Source: Archangium primigenium (GTDB taxonomy: Bacteria > Myxococcota > Myxococcia > Myxococcales > Myxococcaceae). Taken from it: a stretch of 64,000 bases of DNA. The number at the start of each line of letters is the position of its first letter. Within the stretch, counting starts at the first letter, position 1. Location of the stretch: the NCBI RefSeq assembly GCF_016904885.1, contig NZ_JADWYI010000001.1, positions 5,456,001-5,520,000 on the forward strand, in the 5' to 3' direction. Below are positions 44,416-52,835 of the stretch, one piece after another. A program made the position numbers and the translations under genes. Under the pieces are notes generated by a model that worked only from the letters and a program-made list of their open reading frames with translations, was not told the DNA's origin and did no database searches.

Positions 44416-46644
44416 ATGGCGCAGCAAACAAGGACCGCCTTCACGTTCCAGATCGGCGCGTACGACGCGGAGTCGCTCGCCGTCAGTCGCTTCGCGGGAG
44501 CGGAGGGACTGAGCCGCCTGTACGAGTTCCAGGTGGACTTCCATCCCACGGGTGTGGACCCCCTGGACGCGGAGACGCTCCTCGGCACCGAGGCCGTGCT
44601 GACCCTGCGGACCCTCGGAGGCCCTCCACGACAGGTGCATGGAATGGCCTGCCGGGTGGAGGTGCTGGGTCGGCGCGAGGGCCACTGGTGCTACCGGGCG
44701 TGGGTGGTCCCGCGACTCTGGCGGCTCACGCGCATCCAGCGCAGCCGCATCTTCCAGGGCAAGACCGTCCCCGACATCCTCCAGGCAGTGCTGGCGGAGG
44801 CCCAGCTGGACGCGCGGCTGCTGTTGACGGGCAAGTACGAGGCGCGGGAGTACTGCACGCAGTACCGCGAGACGGACTTCGCCTTCCTCAGTCGCCTGAT
44901 GGAGTGGGAGGGACTCTTCTACTTCTTCGAGCATACGGCGCGAGGCCATGTCCTGGTGGTCGGGGACTCGCCTGACGTGCACGCGCACTTGCCCCAGGTG
45001 TCCGCGCTGCCCGTGCGCGACCAGGAGGGCCGTGTGGAGGACGGCGAGTCCCTCCATGCGCTCGAGCGGATCCTCCGGCTGCGGCCCGGGACGGTGCATC
45101 TCAAGGACTACGACTTCGAGCGGCCCGCGCTGGATGTGTCGGGCAAGGCGAAGGGACCGGAGGAGCGGGGCGCGTTGGAGGTGTACGACTACCCGGCCGC
45201 GTACGTGACGCCCGCGGTGGGCAAGGCCGTGGCGAAGGTGCGCCTGGAGGAGGCCGTCCAGGCCACGCGCACGCTGGAGGGCGAGGGCGTGGCGCCGAGC
45301 CTCACCCCTGGCTTTCGCTTCCAGGTGGAGGACGCGGGGCACCACGCCGGCGAGTACACGGCGGTGGAGGTCATCCATTCAGGCTGGCTGCCCGAGACCC
45401 CCGGCACTCCCGAGACGACGGGGGGGCTCTACACGTGCCGCTTCAAGTGCATGCCCCAGAGCGTCCCCTTCCGTCCCCGGCGAACGACGGACGTGCCGAC
45501 GTTGGCGGGTCTCCAGACGGCCACCGTGGTGGGGCCCGCGGGGCAGGAAATCCATACCGACGGTCACGGCCGCATCAAGGTGCAGTTCCATTGGGATCGG
45601 GACGGCCAACGCGACGACAGGGCCTCGTGCTGGGTGCGGGTGGGCCAGGCCTGGGGTGGGCTCGCCTGGGGGGCGGTCTATCTGCCCCGGGTGGGGCAGG
45701 AGGTGCTGGTGCGCTTCCTGGAAGGCAATCCGGACAGGCCGCTCGTGGCCGGGACCGTCTACAACGGCGCCAATCCCACGCCCTACACGCTCCCGGACGA
45801 GAAGACGACCTCCACCCTCAAGAGCGCGTCCAGCCCCGGTGGCGCCGGCTTCAACGAGCTGCGCATCGAGGACGCCGCCGGCCAGGAGGAGATCTTCACC
45901 CACGCCCAGAAGGACGAGGCCCTGCTCACCGAGAACGACAAGGACCAGGAGGTTCGTGGCCACGAGGCCCTCCGGGTGAAGAAGGATCGCCAGCAACTCG
46001 TAGAGGGAAACCAACGCCTCGCCGTCTCGCTCGACGACGCCTCCCTCATCGAGGGAAACCAGGGCCTGCGGGTGCGCGGCCACCGGACCACCTCCACCCT
46101 GGGCAGTCATGACGAGACGGTGGATGTGCTCCAGTCCATCCGCGTGCAGCGGAACGTCACGACGACGGTGGCGCTGACCTCCGCGGAGACGGTGGGCTCC
46201 GCCAAGGCCCTCACCGTGGGCGCGGGCTACGCCATCAACGTGGGCCTGGCGCTCAGCGAGGACGTCGCGGAGGACAAGCACGTGCGGGTCGGCGCCGTCC
46301 GCCTCGAGCGTGTCGGGGGCAGTCGGCAGGAGACGATCGCCGAGGACTCGGACGCCCAGGTGAAGCTCAACTTCCAATCCCGGGTGAAGGGAGACCTGTC
46401 GCGGGTGATCGGCAAGGACTTGGAGGAGAAGGTCTCGAAGAAGTCCGAGCTGAGCGTGAAGCAGGAGGCCGCCTGCCTCGCCAAGACGTTCGCGTTCAAG
46501 GCCGAGACGTTCTCCCTCGTGGTCGATGGCAAACCCATCCTGCGCATCGAGAAGTCGGGCAAGGTGAAGTTCACGCCCAAGACGCTCACGATCGACGGCT
46601 CGACCGTCCAATTCAAGGGCGCCAAGATCAAGCTCTTGAAATGA
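44416..46644 (+). CDS. vgrG: Type VI secretion tip protein VgrG (second copy)
   Basis: A 742-aa spike protein with the same build: gp27-like N-terminal part (YEAREYCTQYRETDFAFLSR), OB-fold with [20 protein letters not shown] and RVGQAWGGLAWGAVYLPRVG, then beta-helix repeats ending FTPKTLTIDGSTVQFKGAK. It diverges from the first copy in the N-terminal region and in the tail, so it likely loads a different cargo, yet no effector gene follows; the next gene is a convergent DeoR regulator. Base composition is nearer to the core genome than that of the effector operon. Confidence 0.94.
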   Translation: MAQQTRTAFTFQIGAYDAESLAVSRFAGAEGLSRLYEFQVDFHPTGVDPLDAETLLGTEAVLTLRTLGGPPRQVHGMACRVEVLGRREGHWCYRAWVVPRLWRLTRIQRSRIFQGKTVPDILQAVLAEAQLDARLLLTGKYEAREYCTQYRETDFAFLSRLMEWEGLFYFFEHTARGHVLVVGDSPDVHAHLPQVSALPVRDQEGRVEDGESLHALERILRLRPGTVHLKDYDFERPALDVSGKAKGPEERGALEVYDYPAAYVTPAVGKAVAKVRLEEAVQATRTLEGEGVAPSLTPGFRFQVEDAGHHAGEYTAVEVIHSGWLPETPGTPETTGGLYTCRFKCMPQSVPFRPRRTTDVPTLAGLQTATVVGPAGQEIHTDGHGRIKVQFHWDRDGQRDDRASCWVRVGQAWGGLAWGAVYLPRVGQEVLVRFLEGNPDRPLVAGTVYNGANPTPYTLPDEKTTSTLKSASSPGGAGFNELRIEDAAGQEEIFTHAQKDEALLTENDKDQEVRGHEALRVKKDRQQLVEGNQRLAVSLDDASLIEGNQGLRVRGHRTTSTLGSHDETVDVLQSIRVQRNVTTTVALTSAETVGSAKALTVGAGYAINVGLALSEDVAEDKHVRVGAVRLERVGGSRQETIAEDSDAQVKLNFQSRVKGDLSRVIGKDLEEKVSKKSELSVKQEAACLAKTFAFKAETFSLVVDGKPILRIEKSGKVKFTPKTLTIDGSTVQFKGAKIKLLK

Positions 46645-46671
46645 AGCGTCGGACCGCGCCCGAGGCTCGCC

Positions 46672-47427
46672 TCAGCCCCGGACGATCTCCACGCCCGCCT
46701 TGGCGAGCGAGCGCGTCATCTCCTCCGGCGCGGCGCCATCCGTCACCAGGCGATCCACGATCGACAGCGGCCCCACGAGGAAGGGCGCCGTGGTGCCCAG
46801 CTTCTCGCCCGCCGCGACGACCATCACCTCCGAGGCCGCCCCCACCATGACGCGTTTGACCTCGGCGTCCTCGTGGACAAACACCCCCAGGCCCAGGTCC
46901 GGGTGCACGCTCGCCGTGCCCAGCACGCACAGGTCCGCGCGCACCCGCCGGTAGCCCTCCACCGTCTCGGCGCCCACCGTGGCCAGCGCCGCCTTGAGCA
47001 CCCGCCCGCCCAGGAGGATCACCTCCACCGTCGGATGCTCCGCCAGCGCCGAGGCCACCGGCAGGCTGTGGGTGACCACCGTCAGCGCCAGCTCCTTGGG
47101 AATGTGTGTGGCCACCGCCAGGGCCGTGGTGCCCGCGTCGATGAACACCACCTGTCCCGCGCGGAAGAAGCCCGCCGCCGTGGCCGCGATGGCGCTCTTG
47201 GCCGCCACCGACTCACCCCGGCGCCCGGCGTACGTGGGGGACACGGGCGTCCGGGGAACCGCTCCGCCGTAGACCCGCCGCAGCAAGCCCTCCTCGGCGA
47301 GCTCCCGCAAGTCCCTGCGCACCGTGTCCTCCGACACGCCGAACTCGGCGGCCAGGGCGCTCGCCACCACGCGCTGGTCATTCGCCAGGGTCTCGAGGAT
47401 CCTCCTGCGCCGCTCCAGGGTGAGCAT
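46672..47427 (-). CDS. DeoR/GlpR family transcriptional regulator
   Basis: A 251-aa regulator. Start ATG 47427 gives MLTLERRRRILETLAND, the standard DeoR opening; the frame extends 21 codons upstream without family resemblance. The helix-turn-helix is ASALAAEFGVSEDTVRRDLREL, and the sugar-phosphate-binding DeoRC domain has VFIDAGTTALAVATHIP and LGLGVFVHEDAEVKR. It is divergent from a HAD phosphatase and an MFS exporter gene across 170 bp rich in palindromes and likely represses them in response to a phosphorylated sugar. Confidence 0.92.
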   Translation of the reverse strand: MLTLERRRRILETLANDQRVVASALAAEFGVSEDTVRRDLRELAEEGLLRRVYGGAVPRTPVSPTYAGRRGESVAAKSAIAATAAGFFRAGQVVFIDAGTTALAVATHIPKELALTVVTHSLPVASALAEHPTVEVILLGGRVLKAALATVGAETVEGYRRVRADLCVLGTASVHPDLGLGVFVHEDAEVKRVMVGAASEVMVVAAGEKLGTTAPFLVGPLSIVDRLVTDGAAPEEMTRSLAKAGVEIVRG

Positions 47428-47558
47428 CCGGCCAACCGCCTTTCCGACAGAAACCGGCGAAAACGTGCACGCATGTGCCCGATTCCGCATGCCTTCCCAT
47501 GCCTTCGACTTGAAACCGCCGAAACGGGCATGTTACCTCCCTAATATTACCCGATTCG

Positions 47559-47596
47559 GCACGAACGTGCAGCTTCCGTGCGGAAAGGTGCACCTT
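47559..47596. promoter_or_regulatory. Palindrome cluster between deoR and the HAD gene
   Basis: Three symmetrical elements are packed here: GCACG-AA-CGTGC (47559-47570), TTCCG-TG-CGGAA (47574-47585) and the perfect 12-bp palindrome AAGGTGCACCTT (47585-47596) directly before the HAD ATG. Further left, CCCGATTC occurs twice (near 47469 and 47550). They are likely operators for the DeoR protein. Confidence 0.5.
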
Positions 47597-47597
47597 C

Positions 47598-48272
47598 ATG
47601 CAGCTCCGGCGCGCCACACCCTATCCGTTCTCCGCCGTCCTGTTCGACCTGGATGGCGTCATCATCGACACCACGGCCATGCACTACCGGGTGTGGGAGC
47701 GGTTCGGGCTCACGCGCGGCTTCGTGCCGACCCCGGCCCAGTTGCTCGCCAGCAACGGGCGCCCGGCCCGGGAGACCCTGCGCGACTGGTTCGGCACGGC
47801 CCTGGGCGCGGACGAGGTCGCCGCGATGCTGCGGGAGTTGGAGACGCTGGTCGTCCAGGCCCTGGAGACCGAGCCCGTGTCCGCGGTTCCCGGGGTGGAG
47901 GAGTTCCTCCTGGCCCTGAAGGCCGCCGGGGTGCCCTGGGCCCTGGGCACGAGCGCCACACCCGCGCACGCCGAGAGCGCCCTATCGCGCCTGGGCCTGA
48001 GCGAGGCGTTCCCGGTGCGCATCACCGCGGCGAACGTCACCCAGGGCAAGCCCCACCCCGAGGTGTACCTCAAGGCGGCGGCGGCGCTGGGCGTCGCCCC
48101 GAGCGCGTGCCTCGTGTTCGAGGATGCCCTGTCCGGTCTGCGCGCCGCCCGGGCCGCTGGCGCGAGCTGCGTGGCGCTGACCACCTCGTTTCCCCGGGAC
48201 GTGCTCCTGCACGAGGCGCCGCGGTGGATCGCGGAGGACTTCCGCGCGCTGCCCCCCGACCTCACCCCCTGA
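47598..48272 (+). CDS. HAD family hydrolase, beta-phosphoglucomutase-like
   Basis: A 224-aa phosphatase or phosphomutase. Motif I is VLFDLDGVIIDTT (nucleophile Asp in DxD), motif II the LGTSATP segment, motif III Lys in GKPHPEVYLKAAAALG and motif IV FEDALSGLRAARAAG; a helical cap (residues about 30-95) follows motif I, as in subclass I enzymes acting on sugar phosphates. The substrate is not determined. With the DeoR gene divergent and an MFS gene 18 bases downstream it fits a small sugar-phosphate detoxification or export unit. Confidence 0.88.
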   Translation: MQLRRATPYPFSAVLFDLDGVIIDTTAMHYRVWERFGLTRGFVPTPAQLLASNGRPARETLRDWFGTALGADEVAAMLRELETLVVQALETEPVSAVPGVEEFLLALKAAGVPWALGTSATPAHAESALSRLGLSEAFPVRITAANVTQGKPHPEVYLKAAAALGVAPSACLVFEDALSGLRAARAAGASCVALTTSFPRDVLLHEAPRWIAEDFRALPPDLTP

Positions 48273-48290
48273 CTTCCGAAGGACACCGTC

Positions 48291-49508
48291 ATGCATTCCG
48301 CTCCGCTCACCTCGCTCGGCACGCTGGCCGCGCCCGTGTCCCGGGCCCAGGCCCGTTGGACCGAGTTCGCCCTGGCGCTCGGGGGCTTCGCCATCGGCAC
48401 GAGCGAGTTCTCCATCATGGGCCTGTTGCCGGACGTCGCCCGGGAGGTGCACGTCTCCGTGCCCCAGGCGGGCCATCTCATCAGTGCCTACGCGCTCGGG
48501 GTGATGGTGGGCGCGCCCGTGCTCGCGGTGGTGTGCGCCCGGCTCCCGCGTCACCGGGTGTTGCTGGGCCTGCTGGCGGCCCTGACGCTCGGCAACCTCG
48601 CGAGCGCGCTCGCACCGTCCTACGAGAGCCTGTGGCTGCTGCGCTTCCTGTCGGGGCTGCCCCACGGCACCTTCTTCGGCGTGGCGGCGCTGGTGGTGGC
48701 GGACTTCGCCGGCCCCGAGGCCCGGGCCCGCGCGGTGGGACGGCTCATGCTCGGTCTGACGATCGCGTGCGTGGTGGGCTCGCCCCTGGCCACGGGACTC
48801 GGGCAGGTCGCGAGCTGGCGCACGGCCTACCTGCTCATCGGCGGGCTCTCCGCGTGCGCCTGGCTGCTCACGCTCCTGCACATCCCGCGCACCCGGGCCC
48901 TCGAGGGGGCGAGTCCCTTGCGCGAGCTCGGGGCGCTGCGGCGCGTGCAGGTGTGGCTGACGCTGGGCGTGGGCTCGGTGGGCTTTGGCGGGCTGTTCGC
49001 CGTCTACAGCTACATCACCCCGACCCTGACGGAGCTCGCGGGCATGCGCCTGGCGCTCGTGCCCCTGGTGCTCGCGGGCGTGGGCCTGGGCATGGTGGTG
49101 GGCAACCTGGTGGGCGCCGCGTTCGCGGACCGCTCCCTGCCCCGGACGATCGTCGCGGCGCTACTCTGGAACGTCGTCACGCTCGGCGCCTTCTGGCTCA
49201 CCGCGCACAACCCCTGGCTCGCGTCCCTGTCCGCGTTCGCGATCGGCATGGGCTTCGCGCTCGTGCCGGGGCTCCAGACGCGGCTCATGGACGTGGCCGC
49301 CGACGCGCAGACCCTGGCCGCGTCGCTCAACCACTCGGCCTTCAACCTCGCCAACGCCCTGGGGGCCTGGCTCGGGGGACTCGTCATCGCGGCGGGCCTG
49401 GGCTGGAACGCCACCGGCTGGGTGGGCGCGGCCATGGCGGTGGCGGGGCTGGCGTTGTTCGGGGTGTCCATGGCCCTGGAGCGCCGACGGCCGCGCGGTG
49501 CCGCCTGA
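48291..49508 (+). CDS. MFS transporter, DHA1/AraJ-like exporter
   Basis: A 405-aa inner-membrane protein with 12 predicted helices. The first loop motif is ARLPRHRVLLGLL (DHA1-type motif A variant) and the start WTEFALALGGFAIGTSEFSIMGLLPDV-like region, seen here as FAIGTSEFSIMGLLPDVA, is typical of arabinose/purine efflux (AraJ, YdhP, NepI) proteins. RAVGRLMLGLTIACVVGSPLATGLG is the antiporter motif C region. It is preceded by GAAGGA and follows the HAD gene by 18 bases, so the two are coexpressed; export of a sugar or sugar-like compound is inferred. Confidence 0.9.
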   Translation: MHSAPLTSLGTLAAPVSRAQARWTEFALALGGFAIGTSEFSIMGLLPDVAREVHVSVPQAGHLISAYALGVMVGAPVLAVVCARLPRHRVLLGLLAALTLGNLASALAPSYESLWLLRFLSGLPHGTFFGVAALVVADFAGPEARARAVGRLMLGLTIACVVGSPLATGLGQVASWRTAYLLIGGLSACAWLLTLLHIPRTRALEGASPLRELGALRRVQVWLTLGVGSVGFGGLFAVYSYITPTLTELAGMRLALVPLVLAGVGLGMVVGNLVGAAFADRSLPRTIVAALLWNVVTLGAFWLTAHNPWLASLSAFAIGMGFALVPGLQTRLMDVAADAQTLAASLNHSAFNLANALGAWLGGLVIAAGLGWNATGWVGAAMAVAGLALFGVSMALERRRPRGAA

Positions 49509-49576
49509 CGTACAGCGCCCGGGCTGGGAGGGCTGCTTGAGGGGGTGGGCGCCGGTTCCTACCGTGAGTCGGACCC

Positions 49577-50539
49577 ATGGCCACCCCCCTCGAGCCCTTT
49601 GGCATTCCCGCGTCTCCCCTCATCCATCCCGAGGTCGAGGTGATCGAGGCGGAGAACCTCCGTTGGGCCCGGCGCCTGGGGCTGGTGGGGGACGCACGCG
49701 GCGAGGAGCGTCTGCGGCGCGCCCGCATCGCCCAGGCGGCCGCCCGGATCGCCTGGCACGCACCGGTGGAGCGGGTCGTGCTGTTCGCGCAGTGGCTCAC
49801 CTGGATCATCGTGATCGACGACCTCCAGGACGAGGCCGGACCCGGCCTGGACTCCGGCGCGGTGCACCGGGCCTACGCGCGGCTGGAGGGCATCCTGGAA
49901 GGGCAGGGGACCGACGCCGACGCGCCCGCCGTGGAGCGCGCCCTGGCCGAGCTCTGGTCGCGCACCGCGACGCCCATGTCCCGGGCCTGGCGTGAGCGGT
50001 TCATCGGGCACGTGCGCCTGCAGCGCGACGCCTTCATCGAGCAGACCCGGCTGCGGCGCTCGGGCCGGGTGCCCACGCTCGACGAGTATCCCCGGCTGCG
50101 CCGCCACACCAACTCCATCTTCGCGTTCGACCTCAGCGAGCCCGTCTACGCCCTGGAGATCGCGCCGGCCCTGCTCCCCGCCTGGCTGGCCCTGTGCGAG
50201 CCGATCAACGATCTCATGGCCTGGTGCAATGACATCGTCTCGGTGGCGCGCGACGCGGCGGACGGGGAGACGACCAACTATGTCTTCGTCTTCCAACATG
50301 CCCTGGGGTGCGACACGCCCACCGCCGTGGCGCGGGTGCGCGGGCGCATCCAGGAGCGGTGGAAGGATCTCGCCACGGCCGAACAGGCGCTGCGGCGGGA
50401 GGCGCGCCGGCTGGCGCTGGACACCCCCGGATTGCTGCGGCTGACGGCGACCTTGTGCCAGGTGCCCTCGGCCCATCTGGGGTGGCTGCTCGAATCCAGC
50501 CGCTACCAGAGCTGGGAAGCGCCCATCGCCAGTCCTTGA
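49577..50539 (+). CDS. Class I terpene synthase
   Basis: A 320-aa terpene cyclase. The aspartate-rich motif is DDLQDE (81-86) in WIIVIDDLQDEAG; the second metal site is NDIVSVARD (218-226), a slightly changed NSE triad (Asn218, Ser222, Asp226 in place of Glu); an RY pair lies at Arg309-Tyr310. These features identify a bacterial sesquiterpene or monoterpene-type cyclase acting on prenyl diphosphates. It has no P450, prenyltransferase or methyltransferase neighbour, so its product probably leaves unmodified, perhaps as a volatile. It is followed by the globin gene 29 bases later. Confidence 0.88.
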   Translation: MATPLEPFGIPASPLIHPEVEVIEAENLRWARRLGLVGDARGEERLRRARIAQAAARIAWHAPVERVVLFAQWLTWIIVIDDLQDEAGPGLDSGAVHRAYARLEGILEGQGTDADAPAVERALAELWSRTATPMSRAWRERFIGHVRLQRDAFIEQTRLRRSGRVPTLDEYPRLRRHTNSIFAFDLSEPVYALEIAPALLPAWLALCEPINDLMAWCNDIVSVARDAADGETTNYVFVFQHALGCDTPTAVARVRGRIQERWKDLATAEQALRREARRLALDTPGLLRLTATLCQVPSAHLGWLLESSRYQSWEAPIASP

Positions 50540-50568
50540 CGGGGACGGAGGGGCGCTATGCTAGGCCC

Positions 50569-51348
50569 ATGCTCGCGCCCCGAACCATCGAGATCATCCA
50601 ATCCACCGTGCCGGTCCTGAAGGTGCACGGCGAGGCCATCACCACCCGCTTCTACCAGCGCCTGTTCGAGAGCCACCCCGAGCTGCGCGACGTCTTCAAC
50701 CAGGCGCGCCAGCGCGAGGGCAAGCAGCAGGCCGCCCTGGCCAACGCCGTCTACGCGGCGGCGCAGAACATCGCGCGGCTGGAGGCCATCCTCCCCGCGG
50801 TGGTGAGCATCGCGCACAAGCACCGCGGCCTGGGCGTCCAGGCGGAGCACTACCCCCTCGTGGGCGAGCACCTGCTCGCGGCCATCCGCGAGGTGCTAGG
50901 CGAGGCCGCCACTCCGGAGATCCTCGGCGCCTGGGCCGAGGCCTACCAGGAGATCGCGTCCGTCTTCATCGCGGTGGAGCGTGACCTGTATGCGAAGGCC
51001 CACGCCCAGGCGGGCGGCTGGCCGGGGTTCCGGCGCTTCGTGGTGGCCAACACATGGCGCACGGAGGACCCCCGTGCCACGGTGTTCGAGCTGCGGCCCG
51101 AGGATGGCCAGCCCCTCGCGGCCTTCACGCCCGGCCAGTACCTCACCGTGAAGGTGAGCCCGCCGGGGGACGCGCGGACCCACCTGCGGCACGTGCCCCT
51201 GGTGCCCGTGGGGGAAGCGGGCGTCTACCGGCTCCAGCTCAAGCGGGCCGAGCAGGCGGACGAGGCGCTCGACTTCCTGCACCAGCACGTGCGGGCGGGT
51301 GACGTCCTCCTCGCCTCCGCGCCCGCGGGCGTGACGTCGTCCCGGTAG
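50569..51348 (+). CDS. C-terminally truncated flavohaemoglobin (globin plus remnant FAD domain)
   Basis: A 259-aa protein. Residues 1-140 are a flavohaemoglobin globin: Tyr29 at B10 in TTRFYQRLF and proximal His85 in IAHKHRGLG match the E. coli Hmp positions. Residues 150-255 follow the Hmp FAD-binding domain (FTPGQYLTVKVSPPG, GDVLLASAPAG), but the flavin motif RxYSL reads RHVPL (207-211), and the whole NAD(P)-binding domain is absent; the frame stops right after the domain border. It cannot act as a normal NO dioxygenase without a separate reductase. No remnant of the missing domain is seen in the 71 bases downstream. Confidence 0.85.
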   Translation: MLAPRTIEIIQSTVPVLKVHGEAITTRFYQRLFESHPELRDVFNQARQREGKQQAALANAVYAAAQNIARLEAILPAVVSIAHKHRGLGVQAEHYPLVGEHLLAAIREVLGEAATPEILGAWAEAYQEIASVFIAVERDLYAKAHAQAGGWPGFRRFVVANTWRTEDPRATVFELRPEDGQPLAAFTPGQYLTVKVSPPGDARTHLRHVPLVPVGEAGVYRLQLKRAEQADEALDFLHQHVRAGDVLLASAPAGVTSSR

Positions 51349-51419
51349 CCGCGACGGGAAGGCGCGCGCGCCGAAAGGACGTGCACTTCCCGGGGCTTCC
51401 CGCTACGTCCCGAGTCCCC

Positions 51420-52817
51420 ATGGACGCACGCATCGTCGAGTTCGCCGAGGTCCTCCGCCAGAACGGCGTGCGGGTGAGCACGTCCGAGGTGGTGGACGCG
51501 GCGCGGGCCACCGCCGAGGTCGGGCTTCAGGATCGGACCGTGTTCCGCGCCGTCCTGCGCACCACGCTCATCAAGCGCGAGCAGGACGTGGAGCTGTTCC
51601 AGCGCGCCTTCGACTTCTTCTTCTCCGGGGCGGCCAAGACGTTCGAGGGGATCGACAAGTCGCTCGCCCAGAGCATCCAGGACCAGGGGCTCATCGAGGG
51701 CGACAACCTGACGATGCTCCTGTACCAGATGAACCTGCTCTTCCCGGAGATGTCTCCGCTGGCGCAGGCGGCGCTGCTGGGAGACCGGGCGCGGCTGGCG
51801 CAGATCTTCCGCGCGGCCACGCTGCAGCTGGACCTGGCGCGCATGGGCACGAGCCTGCAGCAGGGCTTCTTCTCGCGGCGGCTGATGATGGCGGCGGGAA
51901 TGGAGCGCGCGCGCTCGGAGCTCAAGGGCTTCGAGGAGGAATTGCGCAAGCGGGGCCTCGCGGTGGAGGGCGTGGAGATCGTCTCGCGCCACGTGGCCGA
52001 GGCGCTGCGCAAGGTGGAGGAGGCGGCGCGGCGCGAGGTGCGGCGCCAGGCGGACGCGCGCATCCGCAAGCCCTCGGGCGGGGTGGCGGACAAGCCGCTG
52101 CACCAGTTGAGCCAGGCCGAGCTGGATCAGATGCAGGCCTCGGTGCGCACCCTGGCCGAGAAGCTCAAGGCGCGGCTCATCCGCAAGCAGCGCTCGCGGC
52201 GCAAGGGCACGCTGAACGTGCGCCGCACGCTGCGCCGCAACCTGCCGTGGGGTGGGGTGCCCATGGTGCCCCAGTTCCGCGCCCGCCGCCCCGAGCGCCC
52301 CGAGGTCGTGGTCCTCTGCGACATCTCGGACTCGGTGCGCAACGCCTCGCGGATGATGTTGCTGTTCACCTACACGCTGCAGTCGCTCTTCGTGCGCGTG
52401 CGCTCGTTCGTCTTCGTGTCCGACGTGGGCGAGGTGACGCAGCACTTCAAGGAGCAGGACGTGGACCGCGCCATCGACCTGGCCACCCTGGGGGGCGCCG
52501 TGTCGCTCACGGCCAACTCCAACTACGGCCGGGCGCTGTCCTCCTTCACCAAGAACCAGCTGGGTGCCATCACCCGCCGCACCACGGTGATGATCATCGG
52601 GGATGGGCGCAACAACTACAACGCGGCCAACGCCTGGGCGCTCAAGGACTTGCGGCAGAAGTGCAAGCGCCTGCTGTGGGTGTGCCCCGAGGAGCGCGCC
52701 AACTGGGGCTTTGGCGACAGCGAGATGTTGACCTACGCGAAGCAGTGCCACCACGCCGTGGTGGTCAACTCCGTGGCCGATCTGTCCCGCATCGCGGAGC
52801 AGCTCGTCCCCGCTTGA
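51420..52817 (+). CDS. CoxE-like VWA domain protein
   Basis: A 465-aa cytoplasmic protein of the CoxE-like family. The first third (EFAEVLRQNGVRVSTSEVVDAA) is the helical region typical of proteins that work with MoxR AAA ATPases; a basic stretch RLIRKQRSRRKGTLNVRRTLRR precedes the VWA domain, whose metal site is VVVLCDISDSVRNAS, with later MIIGDGRNNYN. Such proteins help metal insertion or protein maturation. The usual MoxR ATPase gene is not adjacent, so a partner must be encoded elsewhere. It precedes a 167-aa unknown gene by 18 bases. Confidence 0.88.
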   Translation: MDARIVEFAEVLRQNGVRVSTSEVVDAARATAEVGLQDRTVFRAVLRTTLIKREQDVELFQRAFDFFFSGAAKTFEGIDKSLAQSIQDQGLIEGDNLTMLLYQMNLLFPEMSPLAQAALLGDRARLAQIFRAATLQLDLARMGTSLQQGFFSRRLMMAAGMERARSELKGFEEELRKRGLAVEGVEIVSRHVAEALRKVEEAARREVRRQADARIRKPSGGVADKPLHQLSQAELDQMQASVRTLAEKLKARLIRKQRSRRKGTLNVRRTLRRNLPWGGVPMVPQFRARRPERPEVVVLCDISDSVRNASRMMLLFTYTLQSLFVRVRSFVFVSDVGEVTQHFKEQDVDRAIDLATLGGAVSLTANSNYGRALSSFTKNQLGAITRRTTVMIIGDGRNNYNAANAWALKDLRQKCKRLLWVCPEERANWGFGDSEMLTYAKQCHHAVVVNSVADLSRIAEQLVPA

Positions 52818-52835
52818 GAGAGCAAGGAAAAGCCC

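Noticed and set aside
44416-46644. Evolved VgrG with a fused toxin
   Set aside because: The tail after the OB-fold is only beta-helix repeats to the end; no additional catalytic domain is present. The same holds for the copy at 41981-44245.
35645-46644. Complete T6SS gene cluster
   Set aside because: No TssB/C sheath, TssK/F/G baseplate, TssM/L membrane complex or ClpV is encoded; only tip and effector-associated genes are found.
51420-52817. Carbon monoxide dehydrogenase maturation locus
   Set aside because: Only the CoxE-like protein is present; no coxMSL, CoxD/MoxR ATPase or molybdenum cofactor genes are nearby.
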